The notes under the pieces: model-generated
Told to the model about the DNA's origin: nothing
Database searches by the model: none
Seen by the model: only the letters and a program-made list of their open reading frames with translations
Part shown: positions 1-5,409 of the stretch, one piece after another
Layout: the number at the start of each line of letters is the position of its first letter
Position numbering within the stretch: position 1 is the stretch's first letter
Made by a program: the position numbers and the translations under genes
DNA from: CAYWHE01 sp964458125
GTDB taxonomy: Bacteria > Bacteroidota > Bacteroidia > AKYH767-A > OLB10
DNA: 5,903 nt
NCBI GenBank assembly: GCA_964458125.1
Contig: CAYWHE010000235.1
Coordinates: forward strand, 1-5,903
Direction: 5' to 3'

Positions 1-19
1 GCCTCTCAGGCACCTCTCC
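1..19 (-). tRNA. 5' end of a tRNA-Ser gene, cut by the window edge
   Basis: Read leftward, the last 19 bases are GGAGAGGTGCCTGAGAGGC. This fits the start of a bacterial tRNA-Ser: a seven-base acceptor strand GGAGAGG, T8, G9, then CCTGAG opening the D-arm and the AGGC of the D-loop. The anticodon, the long variable arm and the 3' half lie beyond position 1, so the isoacceptor cannot be read. A consensus promoter about 80 bases upstream on the same strand supports a transcribed RNA gene here. The identification rests on recall of the family's 5' sequence over a short stretch, so another class II tRNA is possible. Confidence 0.7.
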
Positions 20-267
20 TGTTATTTTAACAAATTATTGTCCTTCCTTTGACAGTAGCGCATTCTGCCACACTTAAGTCCGTCCGGTAACGGGCTGCAA
101 ATGTAAAAAATAAGATACTGAAACCAAATTTAAATTTGAGGAAGGGATTGATCTAACGGTCTTACGGCAGCCCTCTCGCGTTTATTAATGAGATTAAAGA
201 CCTCCCGGTTGCATCGTATGGCGACTGAAGTCAGCAGGGACAAAATCGACCAGAGGCCTGACCCCGG
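20..267. other. intergenic region between tRNA-Ser and the Smr gene
   Basis: Apart from the leftward promoter at 98-128 I see no gene here. The stretch 106-267 is downstream of the Smr gene stop on the minus strand and upstream of the tRNA promoter. It has no convincing hairpin followed by a T tract, so where the Smr transcript ends is not visible. Confidence 0.5.
98..128 (-). promoter_or_regulatory. Bacteroidota-type promoter for the leftward tRNA
   Basis: On the minus strand TTTG (128-125) is followed after exactly 19 bases by TACATTTG (105-98). This matches the Bacteroidota primary sigma consensus TTTG-N19-TAnnTTTG at every defined position. Transcription should start near 90-93 and run leftward, giving a leader of about 72 bases before the tRNA's first base. 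No ORF lies between, so the tRNA is the natural target. Confidence 0.75.
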
Positions 268-1308
268 TTAATGAAATAAAACCTCGATGGCCCCGGCTCC
301 GTATTTTTCATAGGCTCCGTTCCGCCAGGAAATGCCTGCATAGTTTTTAAGTTCATGGATCAGGGCATTTCTTAGCACCCCCTCTCCGACTCCGTGTATG
401 AACACAATGGAATGATAATGATTTAAAATGGCCTTGTCCATTTCCATATTGAAATGCCGGATCTGCACTTCCAGCAGGTATGCATCATCCGGGATCGTTC
501 CCTTCCCGGCCAGGTGCTCCATATGCAAATCGACTTCTTTGGAATTCCTCAGGATGCCGAAACGCCGTTCGTCTTGTTCACTGAGGCCCGTCTCCCTCCT
601 TCGTTGAATTTCAGCTGATTTGAGCCCTTTTGACTTCAGGTTCTCCAATTTCTCAGCCATTCCGTTCCAATCCGTTTCGTTTAATCCGGAATAACGGTAA
701 ACCGGAATATAGCGTGCGAAAGCCAGCCTGCCCTTTTCATTTCCGCTCACGGAAAGATCCGGCAGCAGCAACGGAAGGTCACGTTTAAGCGGGGGCAAAT
801 AAGCATAGGGCGTTAACCGGAAAAACAGGCATTGCATATGTAATTTTTCCCAATCTGTCAGCGCCTGCCTGGCGAAAGTACCGGCCTTCATTTCTTCGCC
901 TTTTCCAAGCCTGCCGGTAGCAACCAGGTGATGCTCCTTTTGCATGTCACAGGTGAGAACAAAATACAATTCAAAGGGCGTTTGATTTACCACGAAAAAT
1001 TCAATATCCCCGGTCAGCACCTTATTTTCCATAGCGGGCAGAATGACCAGGCTGAGTTCATTTTCCGGGACACGGAAAAAGGGCTTGTTTTCAGGCTGTA
1101 CCCTGGCCATATCAACAGGAGCAACGACCGGTGGAGTCTTTAAATCCGCTGCCGGTTTTTCCAAAACCAGTTCATTACCGGCCATGGTAATTTCAAAACC
1201 ATCTTCAATGGCAATGCGGTATTGCCCCGTTTTGGTCAGGGCCACCACCGTTCCGCCGCCTTTTTCGTTCACAAAACCGACCTGATCACCGGGATTGAAT
1301 TTTCGCAT
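268..1308 (-). CDS. DUF2027 / Smr-domain protein
   Basis: A 346-residue protein of the type annotated in Bacteroidota as DUF2027 or Smr/MutS-family. The N-terminus (about 1-50) is a small beta module opening FNPGDQVGFVNEKGGG, typical of these proteins. A central beta-rich region (about 80-205) follows, then a charged helical linker (about 212-255). The C-terminal Smr domain (about 258-346) has VDLHMEHL (259-266) where other Smr domains have LDLHG, the loop HGVGEGVLR (305-313), and the ending GAGAIEVLF. Smr domains are known as nucleic-acid-binding or nicking modules, but the role of this family is unsettled. The reading frame extends to 1377, but I chose ATG 1308: the protein then starts directly with the conserved module, and a -7-like box lies just upstream inside the extension. 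No Shine-Dalgarno is present. The family assignment is confident; the cellular role is not. Confidence 0.9.
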   Translation of the reverse strand: MRKFNPGDQVGFVNEKGGGTVVALTKTGQYRIAIEDGFEITMAGNELVLEKPAADLKTPPVVAPVDMARVQPENKPFFRVPENELSLVILPAMENKVLTGDIEFFVVNQTPFELYFVLTCDMQKEHHLVATGRLGKGEEMKAGTFARQALTDWEKLHMQCLFFRLTPYAYLPPLKRDLPLLLPDLSVSGNEKGRLAFARYIPVYRYSGLNETDWNGMAEKLENLKSKGLKSAEIQRRRETGLSEQDERRFGILRNSKEVDLHMEHLAGKGTIPDDAYLLEVQIRHFNMEMDKAILNHYHSIVFIHGVGEGVLRNALIHELKNYAGISWRNGAYEKYGAGAIEVLFH

Positions 1309-1312
1309 AAAA

Positions 1313-1340
1313 CGAAAGTATGATTTTTTTGTTATATCAA
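1313..1340 (-). promoter_or_regulatory. probable promoter of the Smr gene
   Basis: On the minus strand TTG (1340-1338), a 17-base spacer and TACTTTCG (1320-1313) resemble the Bacteroidota TTG / TAnnTTTG pattern, with one mismatch in the -7 box and a spacer slightly shorter than the usual 19. The box ends only four bases before ATG 1308, so the transcript would be leaderless or nearly so. Confidence 0.4.
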
Positions 1341-1407
1341 CGATTTCCCTGCAAAAGTAGAACAGATAAGGCTTCAACCGTCATGCCGGGGAATCAAATT
1401 TTTGGAT

Positions 1408-1415
1408 TAACTTTG
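1408..1415 (+). promoter_or_regulatory. -7 promoter box of bshA
   Basis: TAACTTTG matches the Bacteroidota -7 consensus TAnnTTTG at every defined position and lies 25 bases before the bshA ATG. No TTTG or TTG is visible about 19 bases upstream, so only the -7 half is supported. The predicted leader is about 20 bases, A/T-rich and without a Shine-Dalgarno, as is usual in this phylum. Confidence 0.6.
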
Positions 1416-1440
1416 AAACATCATTTTTTAAAACATCCTT

Positions 1441-2586
1441 ATGAACATTGGAATCGTTTGTTATCCAACCTTTGGTGGTAGCGGTGTAATAGCAACCGAA
1501 CTGGGAAAGGCCCTCGCAGAAAAGGGTCATTCCATACACTTTATCACCTATAACCAGCCGGTGCGGCTGGATCACTTCTCCGAGAACATCTCCTACCATG
1601 AGGTGACCGTTGCCGATTACCCGCTGTTTGAATATGTGCCATACGAAACGGCCCTGACGAGTAAACTGGTTGATGTGGTGAAATATGAAAAGCTGGATAT
1701 TCTCCACGTCCACTATGCCATACCGCATGCTTCTGTTGCGTATATGGCCAAGCAAATCCTGGCCTCACAGGGCATTCATATTCCCTTTGTGACCACACTC
1801 CATGGAACTGACATCACCCTGGTGGGCAAAAATGCCAGTTACGAACCCGTGGTTTCCTTTGCTATCAACCACAGTGACGGCATAACTGCGGTTTCCGAAA
1901 GCCTGAAGAACGAAACGGTTGCCAATTTTAAAATCGATAAGGAGATCCGGGTAATTCCCAATTTTATTGATCTGAACCGGTTTTCCAAAAAAGCAAAGGA
2001 TCATTTTAAAAAGGCCATTGCCCCTTTTGGGGAAAAACTAATCGTACATACTTCCAATTTCCGGAAGGTAAAACGTGTCCAGGATGTCGTCTATGTATTC
2101 GACCAGGTCCGTAAAAAAATCCCTTCCAAACTGTTGCTGATTGGTGACGGACCTGAACGAAGCTCCATTGAGCAGTTAAGCCGTGATCTGGGTTGTTGCG
2201 ACCTCACCCGTTTTCTTGGAAAACAGGAAGCCATTGAAGAAATATTATCCGTTTGCGACCTGTTTATCATGCCGAGCGAATCGGAGAGTTTTGGTTTGGC
2301 CGCGCTGGAAGCTATGGCCTGCCAGGTACCCGTTATTTCCAGCAATTCAGGAGGTATGCCGGAGTTGAATATCCATGGAATCACCGGGTATATGAGCAAG
2401 GTTGGAGATGTGGATGACATGGCAAAAAATGCCATTTCCCTCCTGTCCGATGAAAACAAACTGCTGCAGTTCAAGCAACAGGCGCTAAAACAGGCAGCCC
2501 GCTTCGACATTCATGAGATCATGCCGATGTATGAAAAATACTACGAATTGGTGGTGGAGCAGGAAAAGAAACTGGAAAAGGTCTGA
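1441..2586 (+). CDS. bshA: N-acetyl-alpha-D-glucosaminyl L-malate synthase BshA
   Basis: A 381-residue GT4-family retaining glycosyltransferase. BshA transfers GlcNAc from UDP-GlcNAc to L-malate, the first step of bacillithiol synthesis in the cytoplasm. The N-terminal Rossmann domain carries CYPTFGGSG (7-15), HYAIPHA (91-97) and TTLHGTD (118-124). The C-terminal nucleotide-sugar domain carries SNFRKVKRVQDV (205-216), GDGPE (235-239) and the E-x7-E motif in SESESFGLAALEAMA (279-293, Glu282 and Glu290). Length and motif order match the Bacillus subtilis enzyme as I recall it, including the SNFRKVKR stretch that separates BshA from other GT4 enzymes. ATG 1441 puts MNIGIVCYP at the true start of the fold. 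The later genes bshB and bshC are not in this window. The end is convergent with a small membrane gene, with only 7 bases between the stops and no visible terminator. Confidence 0.96.
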   Translation: MNIGIVCYPTFGGSGVIATELGKALAEKGHSIHFITYNQPVRLDHFSENISYHEVTVADYPLFEYVPYETALTSKLVDVVKYEKLDILHVHYAIPHASVAYMAKQILASQGIHIPFVTTLHGTDITLVGKNASYEPVVSFAINHSDGITAVSESLKNETVANFKIDKEIRVIPNFIDLNRFSKKAKDHFKKAIAPFGEKLIVHTSNFRKVKRVQDVVYVFDQVRKKIPSKLLLIGDGPERSSIEQLSRDLGCCDLTRFLGKQEAIEEILSVCDLFIMPSESESFGLAALEAMACQVPVISSNSGGMPELNIHGITGYMSKVGDVDDMAKNAISLLSDENKLLQFKQQALKQAARFDIHEIMPMYEKYYELVVEQEKKLEKV

Positions 2587-2593
2587 AGCCTAT

Positions 2594-2713
2594 TCAGGAA
2601 GGCAGTCCGGTCAGGAATATCCAGGTAATAAAGCCGATCACGGCTAAAATCCATAAAAGGGCGAATACACCAGCGCCATCATTGGCAAAATAAGTGGTCA
2701 GAAAGTTTTTCAT
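2594..2713 (-). CDS. 39-residue single-helix membrane protein
   Basis: A small ORF beginning MKNFLTTYFANDGAG and then one hydrophobic helix (about residues 15-35: VFALLWILAVIGFITWIFLTG), ending in LPS. This is the composition of a one-pass inner-membrane microprotein. I chose ATG 2713 rather than the longer in-frame start at 2815 because a perfect TAnnTTTG box (2743-2736) lies between them and because the extension would run through a terminator hairpin. With this start the promoter-to-ATG spacing is about 22 bases, like bshA. It converges on bshA with 7 bases between stop codons. I do not recognise a family, and no function can be read from the sequence. It could be a partner or regulator of a larger membrane protein, but nothing here shows which. 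Confidence 0.6.
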   Translation of the reverse strand: MKNFLTTYFANDGAGVFALLWILAVIGFITWIFLTGLPS

Positions 2714-2735
2714 AGCATCGGAATGGTTGTGCCTG

Positions 2736-2743
2736 CAAATATA
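2736..2743 (-). promoter_or_regulatory. -7 promoter box of the 39-residue gene
   Basis: On the minus strand TATATTTG fits TAnnTTTG at every defined position and lies 22 bases upstream of ATG 2713. The place where the -33 element should be (about 2763-2768) reads GGTTTC rather than TTTG, so the upstream half is weak. The box helps decide the start of the small gene. Confidence 0.6.
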
Positions 2744-2773
2744 AAAATTTCCATGGTTATGAAACCGGTTCAG

Positions 2774-2802
2774 AAAAAAACCCTGCCGTACCGGGCAGGG
2801 TT
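2774..2802 (-). terminator. leftward intrinsic terminator
   Basis: Read leftward: AACCCTGCC (2802-2794), a six-base loop, GGCAGGGTT (2787-2779), forming a nine-base-pair stem rich in GC. It runs directly into a T tract whose T residues span 2780-2774. On the plus strand the hairpin is followed by TTCAG and lacks a T tract, so it works best leftward. It stands upstream of the 39-residue gene's promoter, so it would insulate that promoter from leftward transcripts. No leftward gene is visible between it and 2953. Confidence 0.7.
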
Positions 2803-2823
2803 CAGAAATGCACATCAGAACCC
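2798..2823 (-). promoter_or_regulatory. inverted repeat that competes with the terminator stem
   Basis: On the minus strand GGGTTC (2823-2818) can pair with GAACCC (2803-2798), closing a 14-base loop, with two further GA/TC pairs possible after a T-T mismatch. The second arm shares its AACCC with the 5' arm of the terminator at 2774-2802, so the two hairpins exclude each other. This layout is that of an antiterminator and terminator pair. It could also be chance, since the arms are only six bases. Confidence 0.3.
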
Positions 2824-2918
2824 AATTAACCCCTAATCAGTTCCGGAAAAGGACTTCTGACTTAAAGATGCGATAATTGCTTAAAAAGTTGCATGAATCG
2901 GATATTTTTTGCTTTTCG

Positions 2919-2926
2919 TATCTTTA
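2919..2926 (+). promoter_or_regulatory. probable -7 box of the secreted-protein operon
   Basis: TATCTTTA fits TAnnTTTG except for the last base and lies 26 bases before ATG 2953, the spacing seen for bshA. No TTTG is found about 19 bases upstream; the nearest TTG (2889-2891) is 27 bases away. This is the best candidate for the start of the four-gene transcript but is imperfect. Confidence 0.4.
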
Positions 2927-2952
2927 ACCCTTCGGTATGAAAACCGGTTCTC

Positions 2953-3888
2953 ATGAAGAAAAAAATACCATTCCTGGCTCTTCTATTGATGGCCGTCACC
3001 TGGGCAGGGGCGCAGAACCTGGTACTCAACAACAGTTTGGAAAATTACACGACCTGTCCGGGATTCGGGCAGTTTGGACCAGCCTGGATCAACGACTGGA
3101 CCAAACCTTCCTGGGGCAGTTCGGATTATTACCATGTCAATTGCCCGGCCATCCCGCCTCCCCTTCCCGGTCCTCATTCCGGAAACGGGGAAGCCGGCAT
3201 CATCCTTTATAATTACGGAACCGAATACCGGGAATATATCACGGGTACCTTCAGCCAGTCGCTGGTGGCTGGTCAGCAATACCTGGTTGAGTTTTACCTG
3301 TGCCTGAATAACGGCTACATCCAGGCCGTTCAGGAAGCCGGGGCCTATATCAGTGACTCGGTTCCAGGTCCGTTCTCCAATTCCCTGAGCATACCTGTAA
3401 TTCCACAGGTTAAAAACAATAACGGCATTCTTTCTTATGGCTGGCAGAAGGTATCCGGCTATATCACCGCAACGGGAGGTGAAAACCATATTACCATCGG
3501 AAATTTTAATACCGACTCAAACACCACCATCCAGCAGGTTGGGACATCCGGGAGTTATGGGGCTTATTATTTTGTGGATGATGTTTATGTGGGACTGTCA
3601 GATTCCGCCACGGCGGCGCCGGATATCCGTAGCCGGGGGAACAGGACCGTTCTGTTCCCCTGCCCGGCTTTCGGAGGTGAAATTCTTTACCTCCATCACC
3701 CTTTTCCAACGCCAGTCGAATTGAATTGGTTTGATGCCCTGGGACATGAGGCGGGGTCGGTTTCTCTGGGTGCCGGTCAAAAGGAAATATACCGTTATCC
3801 GGAACAGGAAGGTCTGTATTCCTGCCAGATCCTTTCGGCCGATAAAGCCCCCCTTTACGGACGGTTGATTATTTTAAAGAAAAGATAA
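2953..3888 (+). CDS. secreted beta-sandwich protein with degenerate T9SS sorting tail
   Basis: A 311-residue exported protein. Residues 1-20 form a Sec signal (KKK, hydrophobic core, AGA before Q21). Residues 22-214 look like the jelly-roll or carbohydrate-binding-like module common in Bacteroidota surface proteins: NLVLNNSLENYTTCP (22-36), AGIILYNYG (81-89), YREYITG (92-98), and the closing strands HITIGNF (179-185) and YYFVDDVYV (205-213). Residues 230-311 resemble a T9SS type A sorting domain: FPCP (235-238), a strand around ELNWFDALGHE, then EGLYS and a final GRLIILKKR. The usual [YF]PNP is FPCP here. If the tail works, the protein crosses the outer membrane through the T9SS and is cell-attached or released. 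A related domain is encoded convergently at the window's right edge. No catalytic motif is visible; the ligand is unknown. It is the first gene of the operon. Confidence 0.85.
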   Translation: MKKKIPFLALLLMAVTWAGAQNLVLNNSLENYTTCPGFGQFGPAWINDWTKPSWGSSDYYHVNCPAIPPPLPGPHSGNGEAGIILYNYGTEYREYITGTFSQSLVAGQQYLVEFYLCLNNGYIQAVQEAGAYISDSVPGPFSNSLSIPVIPQVKNNNGILSYGWQKVSGYITATGGENHITIGNFNTDSNTTIQQVGTSGSYGAYYFVDDVYVGLSDSATAAPDIRSRGNRTVLFPCPAFGGEILYLHHPFPTPVELNWFDALGHEAGSVSLGAGQKEIYRYPEQEGLYSCQILSADKAPLYGRLIILKKR

Positions 3889-3896
3889 ACAGCGGG

Positions 3897-4379
3897 ATGA
3901 TACGGATACACGGAGCGGATCGTGGATTGCTCAGATGGATATGGTTATTCCTCTTGCAGTTGCTGCCGGGCGGGCATATCCAGGCCCAGGACATGGGATT
4001 TAAGGAAACCCTTTCGTACATCAATTCAAAACTCGGCCCCGGATTTCAGGTTACGGTTGAAAAGGGCGTGATCACGGCCGGATATTACGAAAACGGCCAT
4101 GTACTTTTCCGGGATGACCATGTCAACCCCCGCGACCTGGATACCAGCCATATCTATTACAACCAGGAAGAGCAGCTATTCTGCCTGAATTGCCTCGGAG
4201 GCAAGAATAAATGCGTGGACCGCAACCTCTATGTCAATAAAATTTCAAGAGGATATTCCCGGATGAGTTTTCATGTAAAACTGGATGCCAAAAGTGCAGC
4301 GGGATTGCGAAAAGCCTTTATTCACCTGATTAAGCTTTGCCTTATCCATAACTATAAAAGCCATGAACCCTTTGAATAA
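3897..4379 (+). CDS. exported protein of unknown function with a C-x2-C-x6-C cluster
   Basis: A 160-residue protein I do not recognise by name. Residues 1-30 form a signal peptide: Arg/His-rich start, a hydrophobic core at 11-23 (LLRWIWLFLLQLL), and IQA before Q31, so the mature chain is about 130 residues in the periplasm or outside. The mature part opens with a short helix (FKETLSYINSKL, 35-46), then alternating strands, with Cys96, Cys99 and Cys106 in CLNCLGGKNKC, and ends in an amphipathic helix (AGLRKAFIHLIKL, 134-146) with Cys147 just after. The cluster could bind metal or form disulfides, but no catalytic signature is seen. The start lies 8 bases after the preceding stop, and the end overlaps the next gene by 17 bases, so it is co-transcribed and probably translationally coupled. 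Confidence 0.82.
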   Translation: MIRIHGADRGLLRWIWLFLLQLLPGGHIQAQDMGFKETLSYINSKLGPGFQVTVEKGVITAGYYENGHVLFRDDHVNPRDLDTSHIYYNQEEQLFCLNCLGGKNKCVDRNLYVNKISRGYSRMSFHVKLDAKSAAGLRKAFIHLIKLCLIHNYKSHEPFE

Positions 4380-4899
4380 ACTACCGGCTTTTTGTTCGTA
4401 CCTGACGGTTATTTTGATGACGGTCTTTCCGGTTGAAACCCGGGCACAGGAAAACCCGGAGCGTTGGTTTAAAAAAGGTATGGAACGCCAGCAAAATGCT
4501 GAATATGAAGATGCCATTCATAGTTATGACCAGGCTCTTGCGATGGACAGCACATACATACAAGCCTATTTGCAACGCGGCTTCTGCAAGGTAGCCATGA
4601 AGGATTACCGGAGCGGAATCGATGACTATACGAAGCTGATACGCTATGATCCCGGTCATGTATGGGCATGGATCAGCCGCGGCAGCGCCCGCAACAAACT
4701 GGGCGAGTTTGAACAGGCCGTTTCCGACTTTAACCAGGCTCTTGAAATTGATCCGCATAACCAGGAAGCATTTAACAACCGCGGCTTTGCCAAAAAAGGA
4801 CTTGGTGATTTTAAAGGAGCATGTGAAGACTGGAGCCGTTCAAAAAAAATGGGTAATGAAGAAGCGAAAATCATCCTTAAAAACAATCATTGTCAATGA
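4363..4899 (+). CDS. exported TPR-repeat protein
   Basis: A 178-residue protein. Residues 1-28 are a signal peptide ending TRA before Q29. It then consists of tetratricopeptide repeats: about 33-65 (WFKKGMERQQNAEYEDAI), 66-99 (AYLQRGFCKVAMKDYRSGI), 100-133 (AWISRGSARNKLGEFEQAV) and a fourth at 134-167 (AFNNRGFAKKGLGDFKGAC). A capping end with NEEAKIILKNNHC follows, a style common in Bacteroidota TPR proteins. TPRs bind partner proteins or peptides; here the site is periplasmic or extracellular. ATG 4363 lies inside the last codons of the preceding gene, and the stop overlaps the next start as ATGA, so it is the third member of a tightly coupled operon. Natural partners are the other three products, but that is inference. 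Confidence 0.9.
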   Translation: MNPLNKLPAFCSYLTVILMTVFPVETRAQENPERWFKKGMERQQNAEYEDAIHSYDQALAMDSTYIQAYLQRGFCKVAMKDYRSGIDDYTKLIRYDPGHVWAWISRGSARNKLGEFEQAVSDFNQALEIDPHNQEAFNNRGFAKKGLGDFKGACEDWSRSKKMGNEEAKIILKNNHCQ

Positions 4900-5300
4900 G
4901 CCTGAAAAAGAATCCGGTTACCCGGCACCTCCTCCCCCTGTTATGTACTGCAGGCCTTTTGTTCACCTCCTTTCATCCACCCGGTGAGAATCTCACCGAA
5001 TGTGTTAAAAAGTACCGGTCGGAATGGGGCCGGACCTGCACGGCCTGCAAACAGGAAGGAAACACCTATACCGTTTTTTTACGTAACGATTGTCAACAGG
5101 CCGTGGATGTGAAATGTGCCGTTCAGGAAGTGGAGAAAAGATGGAGAACCTTTACCCGGCTGAATCTGGCACCCCATGACTCCATGAGCGCCTATGCCTG
5201 CAACAGCACCGGAAAATTTCTATACTGGGTTCGGCCTGCAGGTGACAAAACCATCTCCTTTCCGGCTGATGAGGAAATCAATATTACCTATGGTAAATGA
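4896..5300 (+). CDS. small exported cysteine-rich protein of unknown function
   Basis: A 134-residue protein with no family I can name. I chose ATG 4896 over the in-frame TTG at 4890 because it forms the common ATGA overlap with the TPR gene's stop. The N-terminus (MSLKKNPVTR, then a hydrophobic stretch 11-25) is a signal sequence; Cys17 has Leu at -1, so a lipobox is unlikely. The rest holds six cysteines: 36, 48, 51, 66, 74 and 102. Two form a CTAC motif, and the others sit in beta-like stretches (YTVFLRNDC, DVKCAVQEVEKRW, KFLYWVRPAGD). Six cysteines in an exported chain of about 105 residues suggest disulfides. It may be a small beta-sandwich. It is the last gene of the operon; no clear terminator follows. 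Confidence 0.82.
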   Translation: MSLKKNPVTRHLLPLLCTAGLLFTSFHPPGENLTECVKKYRSEWGRTCTACKQEGNTYTVFLRNDCQQAVDVKCAVQEVEKRWRTFTRLNLAPHDSMSAYACNSTGKFLYWVRPAGDKTISFPADEEINITYGK

Positions 5301-5409
5301 CCTTTCTGTTGAAGGCGCAAACCAATTGACCACCGCCGTTGCGTTTAACATGCTGACTATATGAATCAGCGGTTGCCGGTAACAAACTTATCAATAATAG
5401 CATTTTCAT
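5284..5409 (-). CDS. doubtful 41-residue ORF with leader-like N-terminus
   Basis: On the minus strand ATG 5409 opens an ORF starting MKMLLLISLLPATADSYSQ, which reads like a Sec signal with a Bacteroidota-style SYSQ cleavage region. Only about 22 residues follow before TAA at 5286-5284. Its end overlaps the last codons of the rightward Cys-rich gene. A box with one mismatch, TATGGTTG (5432-5425), lies 15 bases upstream, with no -33 element. It may be the stump of a decayed secreted-protein gene, a tiny exported peptide, or chance. There is no Shine-Dalgarno or family match to support it. Confidence 0.2.
   Translation of the reverse strand: MKMLLLISLLPATADSYSQHVKRNGGGQLVCAFNRKVIYHR

Larger units (their letters stand above)
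2953..5300 (+). other. four-gene operon of exported proteins
   Basis: The four rightward genes are separated by 8 bases, then overlap by 17, then overlap by 4 (ATGA). No promoter box or terminator was seen inside. All four products begin with an apparent signal peptide, so the unit as a whole acts outside the cytoplasm. Co-transcription is inferred from spacing. Confidence 0.8.

Noticed and set aside
1309..1377. N-terminal extension of the Smr protein to 1377
   Set aside because: The extra residues are not like the conserved start of the family and cover the best promoter match.
1381..1755. leftward ORF of 124 codons opposite bshA
   Set aside because: It lies antisense to an unmistakable BshA coding region and has no recognisable protein features.
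2781..2803. the hairpin at 2779-2802 as a rightward terminator for bshA
   Set aside because: On the plus strand it is followed by TTCAG with no T tract, and it lies nearly 200 bases past the bshA stop behind a leftward gene.
2594..2815. 73-residue version of the small leftward gene, starting at 2815
   Set aside because: The 34-residue extension runs through the terminator hairpin and a perfect -7 box, and its sequence is Cys/His-rich without membrane character; ATG 2713 is far better.
2759..2950. near-identical ATGAAACCGGTTC / ATGAAAACCGGTTC copies at 2759 and 2937, as a possible shared operator
   Set aside because: A third AACCGGTT lies inside bshA coding sequence (1975-1982), the two copies sit in different positions relative to their promoters, and they differ by an indel; chance is the simpler reading.
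2937..3212. rightward 91-codon ORF starting just before the secreted-protein gene
   Set aside because: It is a frame-shifted shadow of the real gene from 2953, with low-complexity composition and no signal or domain.
2983..3489. leftward ORF of 168 codons opposite the first operon gene
   Set aside because: The rightward frame has a signal peptide, a domain shared with the edge gene and a T9SS tail; the antisense frame shows nothing.
4890..4898. TTG start two codons upstream of the Cys-rich gene's ATG
   Set aside because: ATG 4896 gives the standard ATGA stop-start overlap and needs no rare start codon.
5352..5370. GCTGA/TCAGC hairpin as the operon terminator
   Set aside because: The stem has five pairs with a nine-base loop and no following T tract on either strand.
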